Below the pieces are notes generated by a model, which was not told the DNA's origin, made no database searches, and saw only the letters and a program-made list of their open reading frames with translations. Made by a program: the position numbers and the translations under genes. This document shows, in pieces, positions 1 to 8,607 of a stretch of DNA of 64,000 nt. Position 1 is the first letter of the stretch; each line of letters begins with the position of its first letter. Origin of the DNA: Phytohabitans rumicis (lineage in GTDB: Bacteria > Actinomycetota > Actinomycetes > Mycobacteriales > Micromonosporaceae); assembly GCF_011764445.1 (NCBI RefSeq), contig NZ_BLPG01000001.1, positions 2,790,001 through 2,854,000 of the forward strand. The letters run 5' to 3'.

Positions 1-1032
1 GGCCTGGTCGCCGGACATCCACGAGCCGCCCGAGTCGCCGGGCTCCGCGCACACGTTCGTCCGGGTCAGCCCGGTCACCGTGCCCTCGGCGTAGTTGACC
101 GTCGCGTTCTTGGCCTGGATGACGCCGCACCGGGTGCCGGTCGTCGAGCCGGAACGGCACACCGACGCACCGACCGGCGCCTCGTCGGAGCCGGCGACGA
201 CGACCTCGCCGCCGTTGAAGTCGTTGACCACCGGGCGCGGGGTCCAGTCCCCGTTGACCTCGACCACGCCGTAGTCGTCGCCGGGGAACGACGACGCCCG
301 GAACGTGCCCTGCGCCTCCTGGTTGAAGCCCGTCGTGGAGTCGCCCTGCTGCCCGCAGTGGCCGGCCGTGACGAACCCGCCGACCACCGAGAAGCCGATC
401 GAGCAGCGCGCGCTGCCGTTGATGAAGTAGGGATCCCCACCGCGTACGTCGAAGAGCGGCACCGGCGTCTCGTCCGTCGACACGACCCGCACGCTCTCCG
501 CGGGCACGCCGCTCGCCTCGGCGAACGACCGCGCCGCGTCCTCCGCACCCTGCGCGGCGAGCACGACGACCGAGTTCGAGGCGACGTCGACGTACCAGCC
601 GGGCAGGTCCGGCGTCGCCACGCCGGCCCGGTCGTCCAGGCTCCGCTTGACCGCGTCGAGCTCGCCGGCGCTGCGCGCGACGACCTTCGGCTCGGCGCCG
701 GCCGCCCGGACCTCGTCAGCGAGCGCGGGATCGGTCACCGCGACGGTCAGCCGGCCGGCGTCCGCGCTGAGCCAGGCCCCACCCCAGGCTCCGGCCGCGT
801 CGTCTCGAAGATCCGCGACGGTACGCGTGGCGGCCCGCTCGGCGCTCAACCGCCCGCGCGCCTGGTTGGCGGTCAGTCCGAGGTCGCGCTGCAGGGCAGC
901 GAGGAGCTCAGGCTCGACGTCCGGGGCCACGGTCCGCGGCTTCGTCGTCGCCACAGCCGGGATCGTGACTCCGGCAGCGGCTCCGACCGCCGCCAGGACC
1001 AGACCTATCGCCAGCGCACGCCTGCGGTCCAT
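1..1032 (-). CDS. Secreted streptogrisin/alpha-lytic-type serine protease (3' end outside window)
   Basis: Secreted S1-family endopeptidase made as a pre-pro-enzyme; 344 codons are visible and the C-terminus runs off the window edge. The start ATG at 1032 is preceded by GGAGGTGA. Residues 1-30 look like a signal peptide (three Arg, then a hydrophobic run rich in Ala/Val). Residues about 35-195 form an acidic propeptide of the kind that folds alpha-lytic proteases. The mature domain begins near 196. The catalytic triad is visible: His225 in TAGHCG, Asp253 in GDDYGVV and Ser334 in PGDSGGS, plus paired Cys around the active site. Expected substrates are extracellular proteins. It is followed on the same strand upstream by the DUF397/XRE genes, with no evidence of a shared operon. 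Family assignment is firm; specificity is not known. Confidence 0.93.
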   Translation of the reverse strand, partial: MDRRRALAIGLVLAAVGAAAGVTIPAVATTKPRTVAPDVEPELLAALQRDLGLTANQARGRLSAERAATRTVADLRDDAAGAWGGAWLSADAGRLTVAVTDPALADEVRAAGAEPKVVARSAGELDAVKRSLDDRAGVATPDLPGWYVDVASNSVVVLAAQGAEDAARSFAEASGVPAESVRVVSTDETPVPLFDVRGGDPYFINGSARCSIGFSVVGGFVTAGHCGQQGDSTTGFNQEAQGTFRASSFPGDDYGVVEVNGDWTPRPVVNDFNGGEVVVAGSDEAPVGASVCRSGSTTGTRCGVIQAKNATVNYAEGTVTGLTRTNVCAEPGDSGGSWMSGDQA

Positions 1033-1123
1033 CCGCGTCACCTCCGCAAAGCCGTCCCCAGTAGGCAATTCGGGGTACGTGGGAAGAGCTAGACGCGGAT
1101 GAATGAGCGATCAGTGGCCCATC

Positions 1124-1327
1124 TCACAAAGAAAGATCACTCCGTAGTGAACCGATCACCGTACGGATAAACGCCGTCCAGTCGCCGGGCGAGAACGTCA
1201 GCGTCGGACCACTCGGATCCGCGCTGTCCCGCACAATGACCCGGTCCGCCACGCGGGCCACCTCCAGACAGGTGCTGGAATCGCAGCGGGAACTCTTTCG
1301 CCAACGGGGGTTTGCGGTGTCTGCCAT
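1124..1327 (-). CDS. DUF397 small protein
   Basis: A 67-residue DUF397 protein with the family hallmarks W-R-K-S-S at residues 9-13, a CxxxxCLEVA-like stretch, VIVRDSADPSGP and a C-terminal W-T-A-F-I. I place the start at ATG 1327 because GGAG lies six bases ahead of it; a GTG four codons earlier has no such site. DUF397 proteins normally act with XRE/DUF5753 regulators in actinobacterial development and secondary metabolism (WhiJ-type systems). This one lies downstream of a second DUF397 gene and an XRE gene on the same strand. Function beyond that pairing is inference. Confidence 0.85.
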   Translation of the reverse strand: MADTANPRWRKSSRCDSSTCLEVARVADRVIVRDSADPSGPTLTFSPGDWTAFIRTVIGSLRSDLSL

Positions 1328-1534
1328 CACCGACTCCACTGTGTCAAGGTATGACTACCTTACGAAGTCGGCGCGTCCCACAAAAGGGGCGTGCGAGAAA
1401 TCGGCACAAGACGGCCGGACGAACCCGGGCAAGATGGGCATACTAGTCGCGCTCATTGAGTGGCCGCCGAAATGACAATGACGGGCCCGATCGAAAGATC
1501 AAACCCGTCAATGCGTTTATGTCAACAGGTGCAG

Positions 1535-1726
1535 CTAGCCAGCAACGCCGTCCTGCTTGAGATCAGTCAGGAAGGCTGCCCATTCGGCGCGCGAGAAGAG
1601 CAGGACCGCGCCGTCAGGATCCTTGGAGTCGCGCAGGGCGACACCGTCGTTGGTAGGCGCCCACTCGACGCAGGCGTTCGACTCGCAGCGCTGGCTCTTG
1701 CGCCACACCAGAGATGGTTGCGACAT
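1535..1726 (-). CDS. DUF397 small protein
   Basis: A 63-residue DUF397 protein with the pattern LVWRKSQRC near the N-terminus, ESNACVEWA, ALRDSKDPDGAVL, and a C-terminal WAAFLTDLK. It is paralogous to the DUF397 gene just downstream but clearly divergent. It sits about 100 bases downstream of the XRE-DUF5753 gene on the same strand, so the order is regulator, DUF397, DUF397. In WhiJ-type sets the small protein is thought to modulate the DNA-binding partner; nothing in this sequence shows which targets are controlled. Confidence 0.87.
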   Translation of the reverse strand: MSQPSLVWRKSQRCESNACVEWAPTNDGVALRDSKDPDGAVLLFSRAEWAAFLTDLKQDGVAG

Positions 1727-1830
1727 GGTCAGATGGATTCCTTACTACTCGTTGTAGCGGACTGGATCTCCCCAGGCGTGCGCGCGACAACGGGCAGTAA
1801 TCACCCCTGAAACCCGTTGATTCGCGGGAC

Positions 1831-2724
1831 TCAGGTGGGCTGATATCGATCGAGTGCGGACAGCATGGCTGCCGCCTGCGCCTCGATCAGGCGAGCCGAG
1901 GCGTCCTCCGGAAAGGCTTGACTCCACATCTGTTCGAAGTAGCCGCGGTGGCGATCGATCGCCTCGCCGGCGAAAAGGATCTCGTCCTTCAACACGGTTT
2001 CCCGATAAAGGACCGCGTTTTCCTCATCGCCGAGGTCGAAAAGCTGAAACGGTCCGAGCATGGCCAGGATCGCCGCTTCCCGCAGCGGTAGGACCCGCAC
2101 GTGCATGTTGGGCCGTGCCATCATGTTGAGCAGGTCACGCAGCTGCTCGGCCATCACCTTGGGCCCGCCGACCTCGCGGTGCAGGACGGACTCGTCAAGG
2201 ATCAGCAGGTAATCCGGCGGATCGTCGCGATCGAATACGTGGCCCCGGCGGTGTATCCGCGTCTCCAGCCGCGCCGCCCGCACCGAATCGGCGAGCTCCT
2301 GCTGCCAGAAATTGAGGATGTATTCGGCGTACGCCGGAGTCTGCAACAGGCCCGGGATCAGCGTGGAATGGTAGAAGCGAATCGCGGTCGCCTCGGCCTC
2401 GAACTGGTAGAGCTGAAGCATCGCGGTGGTGAGGGTTTCGCGATAGCGCGGCTCGTCGTACCACCCGCGTTGGCGCGATCTGCGGGCCGCGCCGACCAAA
2501 TCGTCGATCACCGCTGAATCGGCCACGCCGTACATTTCCAGGAGCGCCAGCAAGTCCGTACGGGAAACGGTGACCTCGCCCTTTTCCAGGCGGTTGACTT
2601 TGGACAGACTCCAGTCGAGCCCATCCGCGACCTGCTGCTGGGTCAGTCCGCGCGCGTCCCGCGCCCTGCGGAGTGCGAGGCGCACGCGACGCCGCGCCGC
2701 GGCGGGGGACTCCCCGATGCCCAT
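1831..2724 (-). CDS. XRE-family regulator with DUF5753 domain
   Basis: DNA-binding regulator of 297 residues. Residues about 10-65 form a helix-turn-helix of XRE type (LTQQQVADGLDWSLSKVNRLEKGE is the recognition region), and the rest is DUF5753, recognisable by the YHSTLIPGLLQTPAYAE segment, the LDESVLHREVGG segment and RVLPLREAAI. I chose ATG 2724 because AAAGGTGAG lies about eight bases upstream; an in-frame TTG eight codons earlier is weaker. It precedes two DUF397 genes, the usual partner family. Short inverted repeats with a shared TGTAGCAG core lie upstream at 2757-2770 and 3138-3160 and are candidate binding sites. Confidence 0.9.
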   Translation of the reverse strand: MGIGESPAAARRRVRLALRRARDARGLTQQQVADGLDWSLSKVNRLEKGEVTVSRTDLLALLEMYGVADSAVIDDLVGAARRSRQRGWYDEPRYRETLTTAMLQLYQFEAEATAIRFYHSTLIPGLLQTPAYAEYILNFWQQELADSVRAARLETRIHRRGHVFDRDDPPDYLLILDESVLHREVGGPKVMAEQLRDLLNMMARPNMHVRVLPLREAAILAMLGPFQLFDLGDEENAVLYRETVLKDEILFAGEAIDRHRGYFEQMWSQAFPEDASARLIEAQAAAMLSALDRYQPT

Positions 2725-2756
2725 CAGGCCACGCTCACCTTTCGCCAACTAGCATT

Positions 2757-2770
2757 CTGCTATGTAGCAG
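2757..2770. promoter_or_regulatory. Inverted repeat upstream of the XRE gene
   Basis: CTGCTA, two bases, TAGCAG: a 6-bp-arm inverted repeat about 33 bases ahead of the XRE start, in promoter position. The right half shares TGTAGCAG with the repeat at 3138-3163. It is a plausible autoregulatory operator; no binding is shown. Confidence 0.4.
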
Positions 2771-3137
2771 TAGGCGATGATTCCTTCCGACATGACGCTG
2801 TGACGGTACACCGTGCTGTCGGCGGACGGAAGCGCGCTCGGTGTGTCTTTCCGAGCTAATCATCGGCGCGTTGCTCCCAGGCCCGCACGAGAGCGCGTTT
2901 CACCTGACCAAAGGTGTGGGTGTTCGGTGGCGGTGAAGAGGAGCACGGGCACGGCCAATGGCGTCGGCAGGCCGAACCCGCGGGTCACGACCGCGACCAC
3001 CGCGACGCCGGCCAGGTCGCGGATGGGAAACGCCCGCCGCTCTTGGCATTTGGGTGAGGGCCACTGCGGTGCCCGGGTGCGAGCCGGGCACCGCTTCTTG
3101 CTGAGGACAGCATGGAGACGCCCACGGACCATGATCG
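2771..3137. other. Gap between rnj and the XRE gene
   Basis: About 370 bases with lower GC than the neighbouring genes and no ORF of recognisable family. It holds only the weak small ORF at 2860-3132. Part of the stretch (3030-3100) contains the imperfect inverted pair GGTGCCCGG... / CCGGGCACC, which could form a hairpin. Confidence 0.4.
2860..3132 (-). CDS. Possible small hypothetical protein
   Basis: A 90-codon ORF starting at ATG 3132, just downstream of the 3138-3160 inverted repeat and on the same strand as the XRE and DUF397 genes. The product is basic at both ends with one hydrophobic patch near residues 38-65. I do not recognise it, its codon third positions are less GC-biased than in neighbouring genes, and no ribosome binding site stands out. 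It may not be a gene. Confidence 0.22.
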   Translation of the reverse strand: MVRGRLHAVLSKKRCPARTRAPQWPSPKCQERRAFPIRDLAGVAVVAVVTRGFGLPTPLAVPVLLFTATEHPHLWSGETRSRAGLGATRR

Positions 3138-3160
3138 CTACACCGCAGTCTGCGATGTAG
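3138..3160. promoter_or_regulatory. Near-perfect 23-bp inverted repeat
   Basis: Arms CTACAcCGCAG and CTGCGaTGTAG with a one-base centre match at 10 of 11 positions. It lies between the rnj stop and the small ORF at 2860-3132, and continues into TGTAGCAG, also found at the XRE promoter. Candidate operator for the XRE-type regulator. Confidence 0.4.
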
Positions 3161-3178
3161 CAGATAGCGTAAAGGCTG

Positions 3179-4866
3179 CTACACCTCGACGACGGTTGGC
3201 ACGATCATCGGCCGCCGGCGGTACGCCTCGTTGACCCAGCGCCCGACCACCCGGCGGACGATCTGCTGGAGCTGGTGCGGGTCGGTGACGCCCTCCAGCG
3301 CGGCCCGGTCGAGCGCCTCGGTGATCAGCGGTACGACCGCGTTGAACGCCGCCGGGTCCTCGCTGAAGCCCTTGGTGGACACGGTGGGACCGCCGACGAC
3401 CTTGCCGGTGACCGAGTCGACCACCACGGTCGCCGCGATGAAGCCACCGTCGCCGAGGATCCGCCGCTCGGTAAGCAGCGACTCGCCGACGTCGCCGACC
3501 GCCAGGCCGTCGACGTAGACGTACCGGCTCTTGACGTGCCCGACGAGCCGCGCGTGGCCGTCGACCAGATCGACGACGTCGCCGTCTTCGCAGAGCACGA
3601 TCCGGTCCGCGGCGATGCCCGACTCGATGCCCAGCCGGGCGTGCGCGCGCAGGTGGCGCCACTCGCCGTGCACCGGCATCAGGTTGCTCGGCCGTACGAC
3701 GTTGAGCAGGTAAAGCAGCTCACCCGCCGGCGAGTGGCCGGAGACGTGCACCTTGGCGACGTCCTTGTGGATCACCGTCGCACCCGCCCGGGAGAGCTGG
3801 TTGATGACCCGGTAGACGGACGTCTCGTTGCCCGGCACCAGCGAGCTCGCGAGCACCACGGTGTCGCCCGGCGCCACCGTGATGTGCCGGTGGTCACCGG
3901 TGGCCATGCGGCCCAGCGCGCTCATCGGCTCGCCCTGCGAACCGGTCGACATCAGCACGATCCGGTCGGGTGGCAGCGAGGTGGCCTCGTCCAGGCCGAC
4001 CACCAGGCCACCGGGGATCCGCAAGAGGCCGAGGTCGCGGGCGATGCCCATGTTGCGCACCATCGACCGGCCGATGAAGGCGACCTTGCGGTCGTACTCG
4101 TACGCCGAGTCGAGCACCTGCTGCACGCGGTGCACGTGCGAGGCGAAGCTGGCCACGATGATCCGGCCGGTCGCCTTGGAGAAGATCGAGTCCAGCACCG
4201 GCCCGATGTCCCGCTCCGGGGTGACGAACCCGGGATCTCCGCGTTGGTCGAGTCGGACAGCAGCAGGTCGACGCCCTCCGCGCCGAGCCGCGCGAAGCCG
4301 GCCAGGTCGGTGATCCGGCCGTCCAGCGGGAGCTGGTCCATCTTGAAGTCGCCGGTGTGCAGCACCAGGCCGGCCGGCGTACGGATCGCGACCGCGAGCG
4401 CGTCCGGGATCGAGTGGTTGACCGCGAAGAACTCGCACTCGAACGGGCCGAGCCGCTCCCGCCGCCCCTCCCGCACGGTCAGCGCGTACGGCTCGATCCG
4501 CCGCTCCGCCAGCTTCGCCTCGACCAGCGCCAGCGTGAACTGCGAACCCACCAGCGGGATGTCCGGCTTGTGGGCGAGCAGGTACGGCACCGCGCCGATG
4601 TGGTCCTCGTGCCCGTGGGTGAGGACGATCGCCTGTACGTCGGCCAGCCGGTCCAGGATCGACGTGAAGTCCGGCAGGATCAGGTCGACGCCCGGCTGCT
4701 CCACGTCGGGAAAGAGCACGCCACAGTCGACGACGAGCAGCTTTCCGTCGTACTCGAAAACGGTCATGTTGCGGCCGATGGCGCCGAGGCCGCCGAGCGG
4801 GACGATCCGGAGCCCGCCCTGCGGCAGCGGCGGCGGAAGCTCGAGGTCGAGGTGTGCCCCGGTCAT
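3179..4866 (-). CDS. rnj: Ribonuclease J (frameshifted as read)
   Basis: Metallo-beta-lactamase/beta-CASP ribonuclease J, a 5'-3' exo- and endonuclease in mRNA turnover and rRNA maturation; 562 residues once one base is restored, the usual length. Metal ligands HGHEDH lie at residues 84-89, the beta-CASP motifs and the C-terminal GHSPAGELLYLLNVVRPSNLMPVHGEWRHL-type region are present (read in two frames). The reading breaks after STNAEIPG at about 4229-4234, where a GGGG run reads GGG; the expected continuation FVTPERDIGPVL is in the other frame. The start ATG at 4866 overlaps the dapA stop as ATGA, so the two are translationally coupled. The break looks like a sequence error, not a pseudogene. 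Confidence 0.93.
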
Positions 4867-5756
4867 AGAGGAAGTCCCGCGGCGGCGCTGTCTTCGCGGA
4901 GCTGCGCTATCTCGGCATCGGTCGCGTCGATCAACGGGGGCCGTACCGGACCGGCGGGCAGGCCACGCAGGTTCATCGCGGCCTTGACCAGCGTCGTGCC
5001 CGGGCAGCGGAAGACGCCCGTGAAGATCGGCAACAGCTGGTGGTGCAGGTCCAGCGCGATGTCAATTGCCCCGCTCTCGTAGGCATCGATCATCTGCTTG
5101 GCCCGCGTGCCAGACAGGTGGGTGGAGGTGCCCACGAGGCCGACGCCGCCAACGGCCAGCAGCGGCAGCGTCATCGCGTCATCGCCGGAGTAGATGGCCA
5201 GGTCGGTGCGCTTGGTGACCCACGAGGTGGCGGTCAGGTCCCCCTTGGCGTCCTTCACACCGACGATCCGCGGGTGCTCGGCGAGCCGGGCCAGCGTCTC
5301 GGTCGCGATCGCGGTGCCGGTGCGGTGCGGGATGTCGTAGACGAGAATCGGCAGCCCGGACTCGTCGGCGACCGCGGTGAAGTGCTTGACCAGGCCGGCC
5401 TGCGGCGGCTTGTTGTAGTACGGCGTGACCACGAGCAGCCCGTGCGCGCCGGCCTTTTCCGCCGAGGCCGCCAATTCGATCGTGTGACGCGTGTCGTTGG
5501 TGCCCACGCCGGCGACCACTTTCGCGCGATCGCCGACGGCCTCCACCACCGCCCGGATGAGCTGCTCCTTCTCCCCGTCGGAGGTGGTGGGCGACTCGCC
5601 GGTGGTGCCGTTGATCACCAGCGCGTCGTTGGCCTGCTCATCCACCAGGTAAGTGGCGAGCCGGGCCGCTCCCTCAACGTCGAGCGAGCCGTCGGCGCGG
5701 AACGGGCTCACCATCGCGGTGAGCAACCGCCCGAAGGGTCGGTGGTCGTGCGTCAT
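4863..5756 (-). CDS. dapA: 4-hydroxy-tetrahydrodipicolinate synthase
   Basis: Condenses pyruvate with aspartate semialdehyde in the diaminopimelate/lysine pathway, cytosolic. The 297-residue product has the GTTGE phosphate/pyruvate-binding motif at about 50-54, the catalytic Tyr in LVYDIPHRTG (about 140) and the Schiff-base lysine in GVKDAKGD (about Lys168). I use the ATG at 5756; an in-frame start three codons earlier is possible. It lies between thyX and rnj on the same strand, the order usual for actinobacteria, and overlaps rnj by four bases (ATGA). dapB of the same pathway lies 13 kb away in this window. Confidence 0.95.
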   Translation of the reverse strand: MTHDHRPFGRLLTAMVSPFRADGSLDVEGAARLATYLVDEQANDALVINGTTGESPTTSDGEKEQLIRAVVEAVGDRAKVVAGVGTNDTRHTIELAASAEKAGAHGLLVVTPYYNKPPQAGLVKHFTAVADESGLPILVYDIPHRTGTAIATETLARLAEHPRIVGVKDAKGDLTATSWVTKRTDLAIYSGDDAMTLPLLAVGGVGLVGTSTHLSGTRAKQMIDAYESGAIDIALDLHHQLLPIFTGVFRCPGTTLVKAAMNLRGLPAGPVRPPLIDATDAEIAQLREDSAAAGLPL

Positions 5757-5797
5757 GCTTGACAACCTAGCGGACCCGCGCAGGACGCCCGAAGTGG

Positions 5798-6550
5798 TTA
5801 GGGCAGCTGAGCATACGGGCTGGACGCAATCTCCGTGCCGTCGTCAAGCGTGGAGATGGTGAAGTCGTTGAAAACGTTCGGCGCGACGCCCTGCAACTGG
5901 CGCAGGCACTCCACGGCCAGCTCACGGATCTCGACGTCGGCCGCCTCGGTGGCACGCATCGCGACGAAGTGCCGCCACGCACGGTAGTTGCCGGTGACCA
6001 CGATCCGCGTCTCGGTGGCGTTGGGCAGCACCGCGCGCGCCGCCTGCCGGGCCTGCTTGCGGCGCAGCGTGCCGTTGGCGACGTCGGCGAACTTGCGCTC
6101 CAGGCCCTCCAGCAGCTCGTTGTAGGCGCGCAGGCTGGCCTCGGTGGCCTCGACGAACTTCTTGTGCAGCTCCGCGTCCTCGGCGATCACCGACGGCTCG
6201 ACCATCGCGGCCTCCCGCTCAGGCACGTAGCGCTGCGACAGCTGGGAGTACGACAGGTGCCGGTGCCGGATCAGCTCGTGCGTGAACGAGCGCGACACTC
6301 CGGTGAAATAGAACGTGACCGAGCCGTGCTCCAGCACGGACAGGTGACCGACCTCGAGGATGTGCGCGAGGTAGCCCTCGTTGGTGGCGGTGGCCGGGTT
6401 GGGCTTCTTCCACGACTGGTAGCAGGCACGGCCGGCGAACTCGGCGAGCGCCTGACCCCCGTCGGCGTCGGTCGACCACGGCACGTCGTCCGGCGCCTCA
6501 AAGTGCGTCCAAGCGATGAGTTTGACCTGGGGCGGGACTACATCCGGCAT
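5798..6550 (-). CDS. thyX: FAD-dependent thymidylate synthase ThyX
   Basis: Makes dTMP from dUMP using methylene-tetrahydrofolate, FAD and NADPH. The 250-residue product carries the ThyX signature [14 protein letters not shown] at residues 95-108 and the C-terminal RNxxR-like region. The ATG at 6550 gives the family's normal N-terminus ([14 protein letters not shown]); the ORF is open for another 68 codons upstream, but that part is low-complexity and runs into a palindromic repeat, so it is not coding. dapA follows 41 bases downstream on the same strand. No thyA was seen in the window. Confidence 0.95.
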   Translation of the reverse strand: MPDVVPPQVKLIAWTHFEAPDDVPWSTDADGGQALAEFAGRACYQSWKKPNPATATNEGYLAHILEVGHLSVLEHGSVTFYFTGVSRSFTHELIRHRHLSYSQLSQRYVPEREAAMVEPSVIAEDAELHKKFVEATEASLRAYNELLEGLERKFADVANGTLRRKQARQAARAVLPNATETRIVVTGNYRAWRHFVAMRATEAADVEIRELAVECLRQLQGVAPNVFNDFTISTLDDGTEIASSPYAQLP

Positions 6551-6904
6551 GCCCGGGAGCGTAACCGACCCTACCGACACTCCCACGCCGACACCGCCCC
6601 TACGCCCGCCTCCCCACCGCCCTTCCCTCGGTCCCCGCCCTGCGCCGTACGCGCTGCCCGCGCGGCCCGCCGCGCCCCGCGGCCCGCCGCGCCCGCCGTG
6701 CGGGACGCGGGCGCAGCGCGCGTTGCGCGGCCCTCTGCCGTCGATCAAGGGCATACGGCCGTGGTTTGATCTCCGATCCGCGACCGTATGCCCTTGATCG
6801 ACGTGAAAGTCCTTGATCGGCGCGCAGGACGCGCCGGGGCGGGGGCACGGCCCCCGGTCCTGCGGGCCTTGCGAATGACGTCATGGTGATGTCATAGTGA
6901 TGTC
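6551..6904. other. Divergent intergenic region with repeat
   Basis: About 350 bases between divergent thyX and the ribbon-helix-helix gene. It holds a GC-rich simple-sequence stretch (6590-6720, short runs of GCC/CGC units) and one full copy of the three-armed repeat (6739-6822). Near the right end TGACGTCATGGTGATGTCATAGTGATGTCATG contains three spaced copies of TGATGTCAT-like sequence just before the next start, a possible regulatory site. Confidence 0.5.
6739..6822 (+). repeat. Three-armed palindromic repeat, copy 1
   Basis: Perfect 20-bp arms at 6739-6758 (CGTCGATCAAGGGCATACGG) and 6784-6803, with an inner GTGGTTTGATCTC, followed by a third partial arm TCCTTGATCGGCG at 6810-6822. Third arm on the right defines the + orientation used for the other copies. 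Confidence 0.9.
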
Positions 6905-7390
6905 ATGGACCTGGCACCGTATCTCGACGCTCTCCGGCGCGACCTCGCCGCCAGTGCGGCTCCCGGCGGGCCGGATGTCGCCCGCGCCGCCGAGTTGCTG
7001 GCCGGCGCGCTCGACGCCTCCGTCCGGCTGTGCCTGCTGGAGGTGCTGTCCGACGCGGCCGACGAGATCACCGCGCGGCTACCGGCGACAACGGTCGAGG
7101 TACGCCTGCGCGGACGCCAGGCCGACCTCGTCGTCACCGACGTCGAGCGGGTCAATGACGTCACTGTGCCGCCATCCGAGCCTACCGGTGACGTCGCCCG
7201 CATCACGCTGCGCCTCCCCGAGTCGCTCAAGGACTCGGTGGAGCAGGCGGCGGCAGCGGAGGGCGTCTCGGTCAACGCGTGGCTTGTCCGCGCGGTGCAG
7301 TCCGCCGTCCAGGCCGGTCCCGCCGGTCCGGCAACCCCACCCCGCAGAGGCAACGCCGCCCGCCGGATCACCGGCTACGGCCGAGCCTGA
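6905..7390 (+). CDS. Ribbon-helix-helix (HicB/Arc-like) protein
   Basis: A 161-residue protein with an alpha/beta N-terminal half and a ribbon-helix-helix segment at about residues 98-135 (RITLRLPESLKDSVEQAAA, then GVSVNAWLVRAVQ), as in Arc/HicB-type antitoxins and regulators. The start ATG is 6905, immediately after a repeated TGATGTCAT element. The next gene, 19 bases downstream, is a DUF4097 adhesin-like protein, and this pair recurs in actinobacteria (recalled, not checked). No HicA-like toxin is adjacent, so a regulator role for the pair is more likely than a toxin-antitoxin system. Confidence 0.75.
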   Translation: MDLAPYLDALRRDLAASAAPGGPDVARAAELLAGALDASVRLCLLEVLSDAADEITARLPATTVEVRLRGRQADLVVTDVERVNDVTVPPSEPTGDVARITLRLPESLKDSVEQAAAAEGVSVNAWLVRAVQSAVQAGPAGPATPPRRGNAARRITGYGRA

Positions 7391-7409
7391 TTCACTCCAA
7401 GGAGGAGTC

Positions 7410-8207
7410 ATGCCCGAGTTCCCCTCTCCCCGGCCGGTCAACGTCGTCGTCAAGCTGGCCAGTGGCGCTCTGGAGATCACCGCCGAGGAGCGCGACACCA
7501 CGGTCGTGGACGTCGAGTCGTTCGGCAACGGCTCCGACGAGGCCGCCGAGCGCACCAAGATTGAATTTCACGGCGACACGCTCACCGTGACCGCTCCCGA
7601 AGGCGGCTGGCTCGGCCGCCGCTCCGCCGCCATCCAGGTCACCATCCGGGTGCCGCTGGACAGTTCACTCCGGCTCAAGGCGGCGTCGGCCGACACCGCC
7701 TGTCGCGGCCGCTTCGCCGCCATCGACGTAAACAGCGCCTCCGGCGACATCTCCTTCGAGCACGTCACCGGCGACGCACGGGTGAAGATCGCGAGCGGCG
7801 ACGTGACGGCCGGCCAGGTCGACGGCGAGTTGCAGGTGGGCGGCGCGGCCGGTGACGTCTCCGCCCGGCACGTCGGCGGCCTGGTCGACACCAACCTGGC
7901 CAGCGGCAACGTCGAGGTCGGCGAGGCCGGCGCGGGCGTGTCCGCCAAGTCCGCCTCCGGCTCGGTCCGGATCGGGACGGCCCAGCGTGGCACCGTCAAG
8001 GTCCGCACGACGTCCGGTGCGGTCTCGGTCGGCGTACGCAGCGGCACGGGCGTCTGGCTGGACGTCAGCACGCTGTCGGGGCACACCCGCAACGATCTCG
8101 ACATGGGCACGGGCGGCGGCGAGGGCGGGCACGACCTCAGCCTCGACGTACGCACGGTGAGTGGCGACATCGACATCCGCCGGGTGCCGGCTGCCGCGCC
8201 CGCGTGA
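7410..8207 (+). CDS. DUF4097 beta-strand-repeat protein
   Basis: A 265-residue protein of the DUF4097 family. From about residue 70 it consists of short repeated beta-strand units with the pattern x-SASGDISxxxVTGDxxVKxASGDVxx, giving a predicted right-handed beta-helix or solenoid. No signal peptide or membrane segment is visible. GGAGGAG at 7401-7407 fixes the start at ATG 7410. It is probably co-transcribed with the ribbon-helix-helix gene. The molecular role of the family is unknown. Confidence 0.85.
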   Translation: MPEFPSPRPVNVVVKLASGALEITAEERDTTVVDVESFGNGSDEAAERTKIEFHGDTLTVTAPEGGWLGRRSAAIQVTIRVPLDSSLRLKAASADTACRGRFAAIDVNSASGDISFEHVTGDARVKIASGDVTAGQVDGELQVGGAAGDVSARHVGGLVDTNLASGNVEVGEAGAGVSAKSASGSVRIGTAQRGTVKVRTTSGAVSVGVRSGTGVWLDVSTLSGHTRNDLDMGTGGGEGGHDLSLDVRTVSGDIDIRRVPAAAPA

Positions 8208-8210
8208 CGC

Positions 8211-8253
8211 GCGCCGATCAAGGACTTCCTCACCGATCAAGGGCAAACGGCCG
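8211..8253 (-). repeat. Three-armed palindromic repeat, copy 2 (half)
   Basis: Contains the third arm CGCCGATCAAGGACTT and the left main arm CCGATCAAGGGCAAACGG, then the match stops; the right main arm is missing. It starts a few bases after the DUF4097 stop codon. Minus orientation by the position of the third arm. Confidence 0.7.
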
Positions 8254-8306
8254 CAGTCCCCACCCGCCTGTAGGGCCTGCCCACCCGACCACCCCGACCC
8301 GCCGCG

Positions 8307-8365
8307 GTGATCATGAAGTTATCGCCCGAAGGGAGCGCTCTCGCGGGCGACAACTTCATGATCAC
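8307..8365. repeat. Hairpin with 22-bp arms
   Basis: Left arm 8307-8328 (begins GTGATCATGAAGTT) and right arm 8344-8365 (ends AACTTCATGATCAC) match at 21 of 22 positions around a 15-base loop. It lies between two repeat copies and between convergent genes. It could terminate transcription from both sides, but it has no T-run. Confidence 0.8.
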
Positions 8366-8522
8366 CCGAGGGCGCTGAAGGCTCTTGGCGTCGCTGAGGG
8401 CTTTGGGCGCTCGCACGGGAGTGGGGCGCCCCCATTGGTGTACGCCCGGCGCCGCGACCACCAAGAAAAGACGCGCCAGTCCTCCGAACGGACGCGTAGA
8501 CGGGACGGGCGCAGCGTGGACC

Positions 8523-8607
8523 GCGTCGATCAAGGGATTTCGCGTCGATCAAGGAGAAATGGCCGTGGTTTGGAGATCAAACCACGACCGTATGCCCTTG
8601 ATCGACG
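8523..8607 (-). repeat. Three-armed palindromic repeat, copy 3
   Basis: Third arm CGTCGATCAAGGGATTTCGCG at the left, then main arms starting CGTCGATCAAGGAGAAATGG and ending CCGTATGCCCTTGATCGACG. An inner hairpin GTGGTTTG / CAAACCAC sits between the arms (8565-8584). Minus orientation. Confidence 0.85.

Noticed and set aside
6554-6754. N-terminal extension of ThyX to 318 residues
   Set aside because: The extension is low-complexity, runs into a palindromic repeat, and the family start MPDVVPPQ is at 6550.
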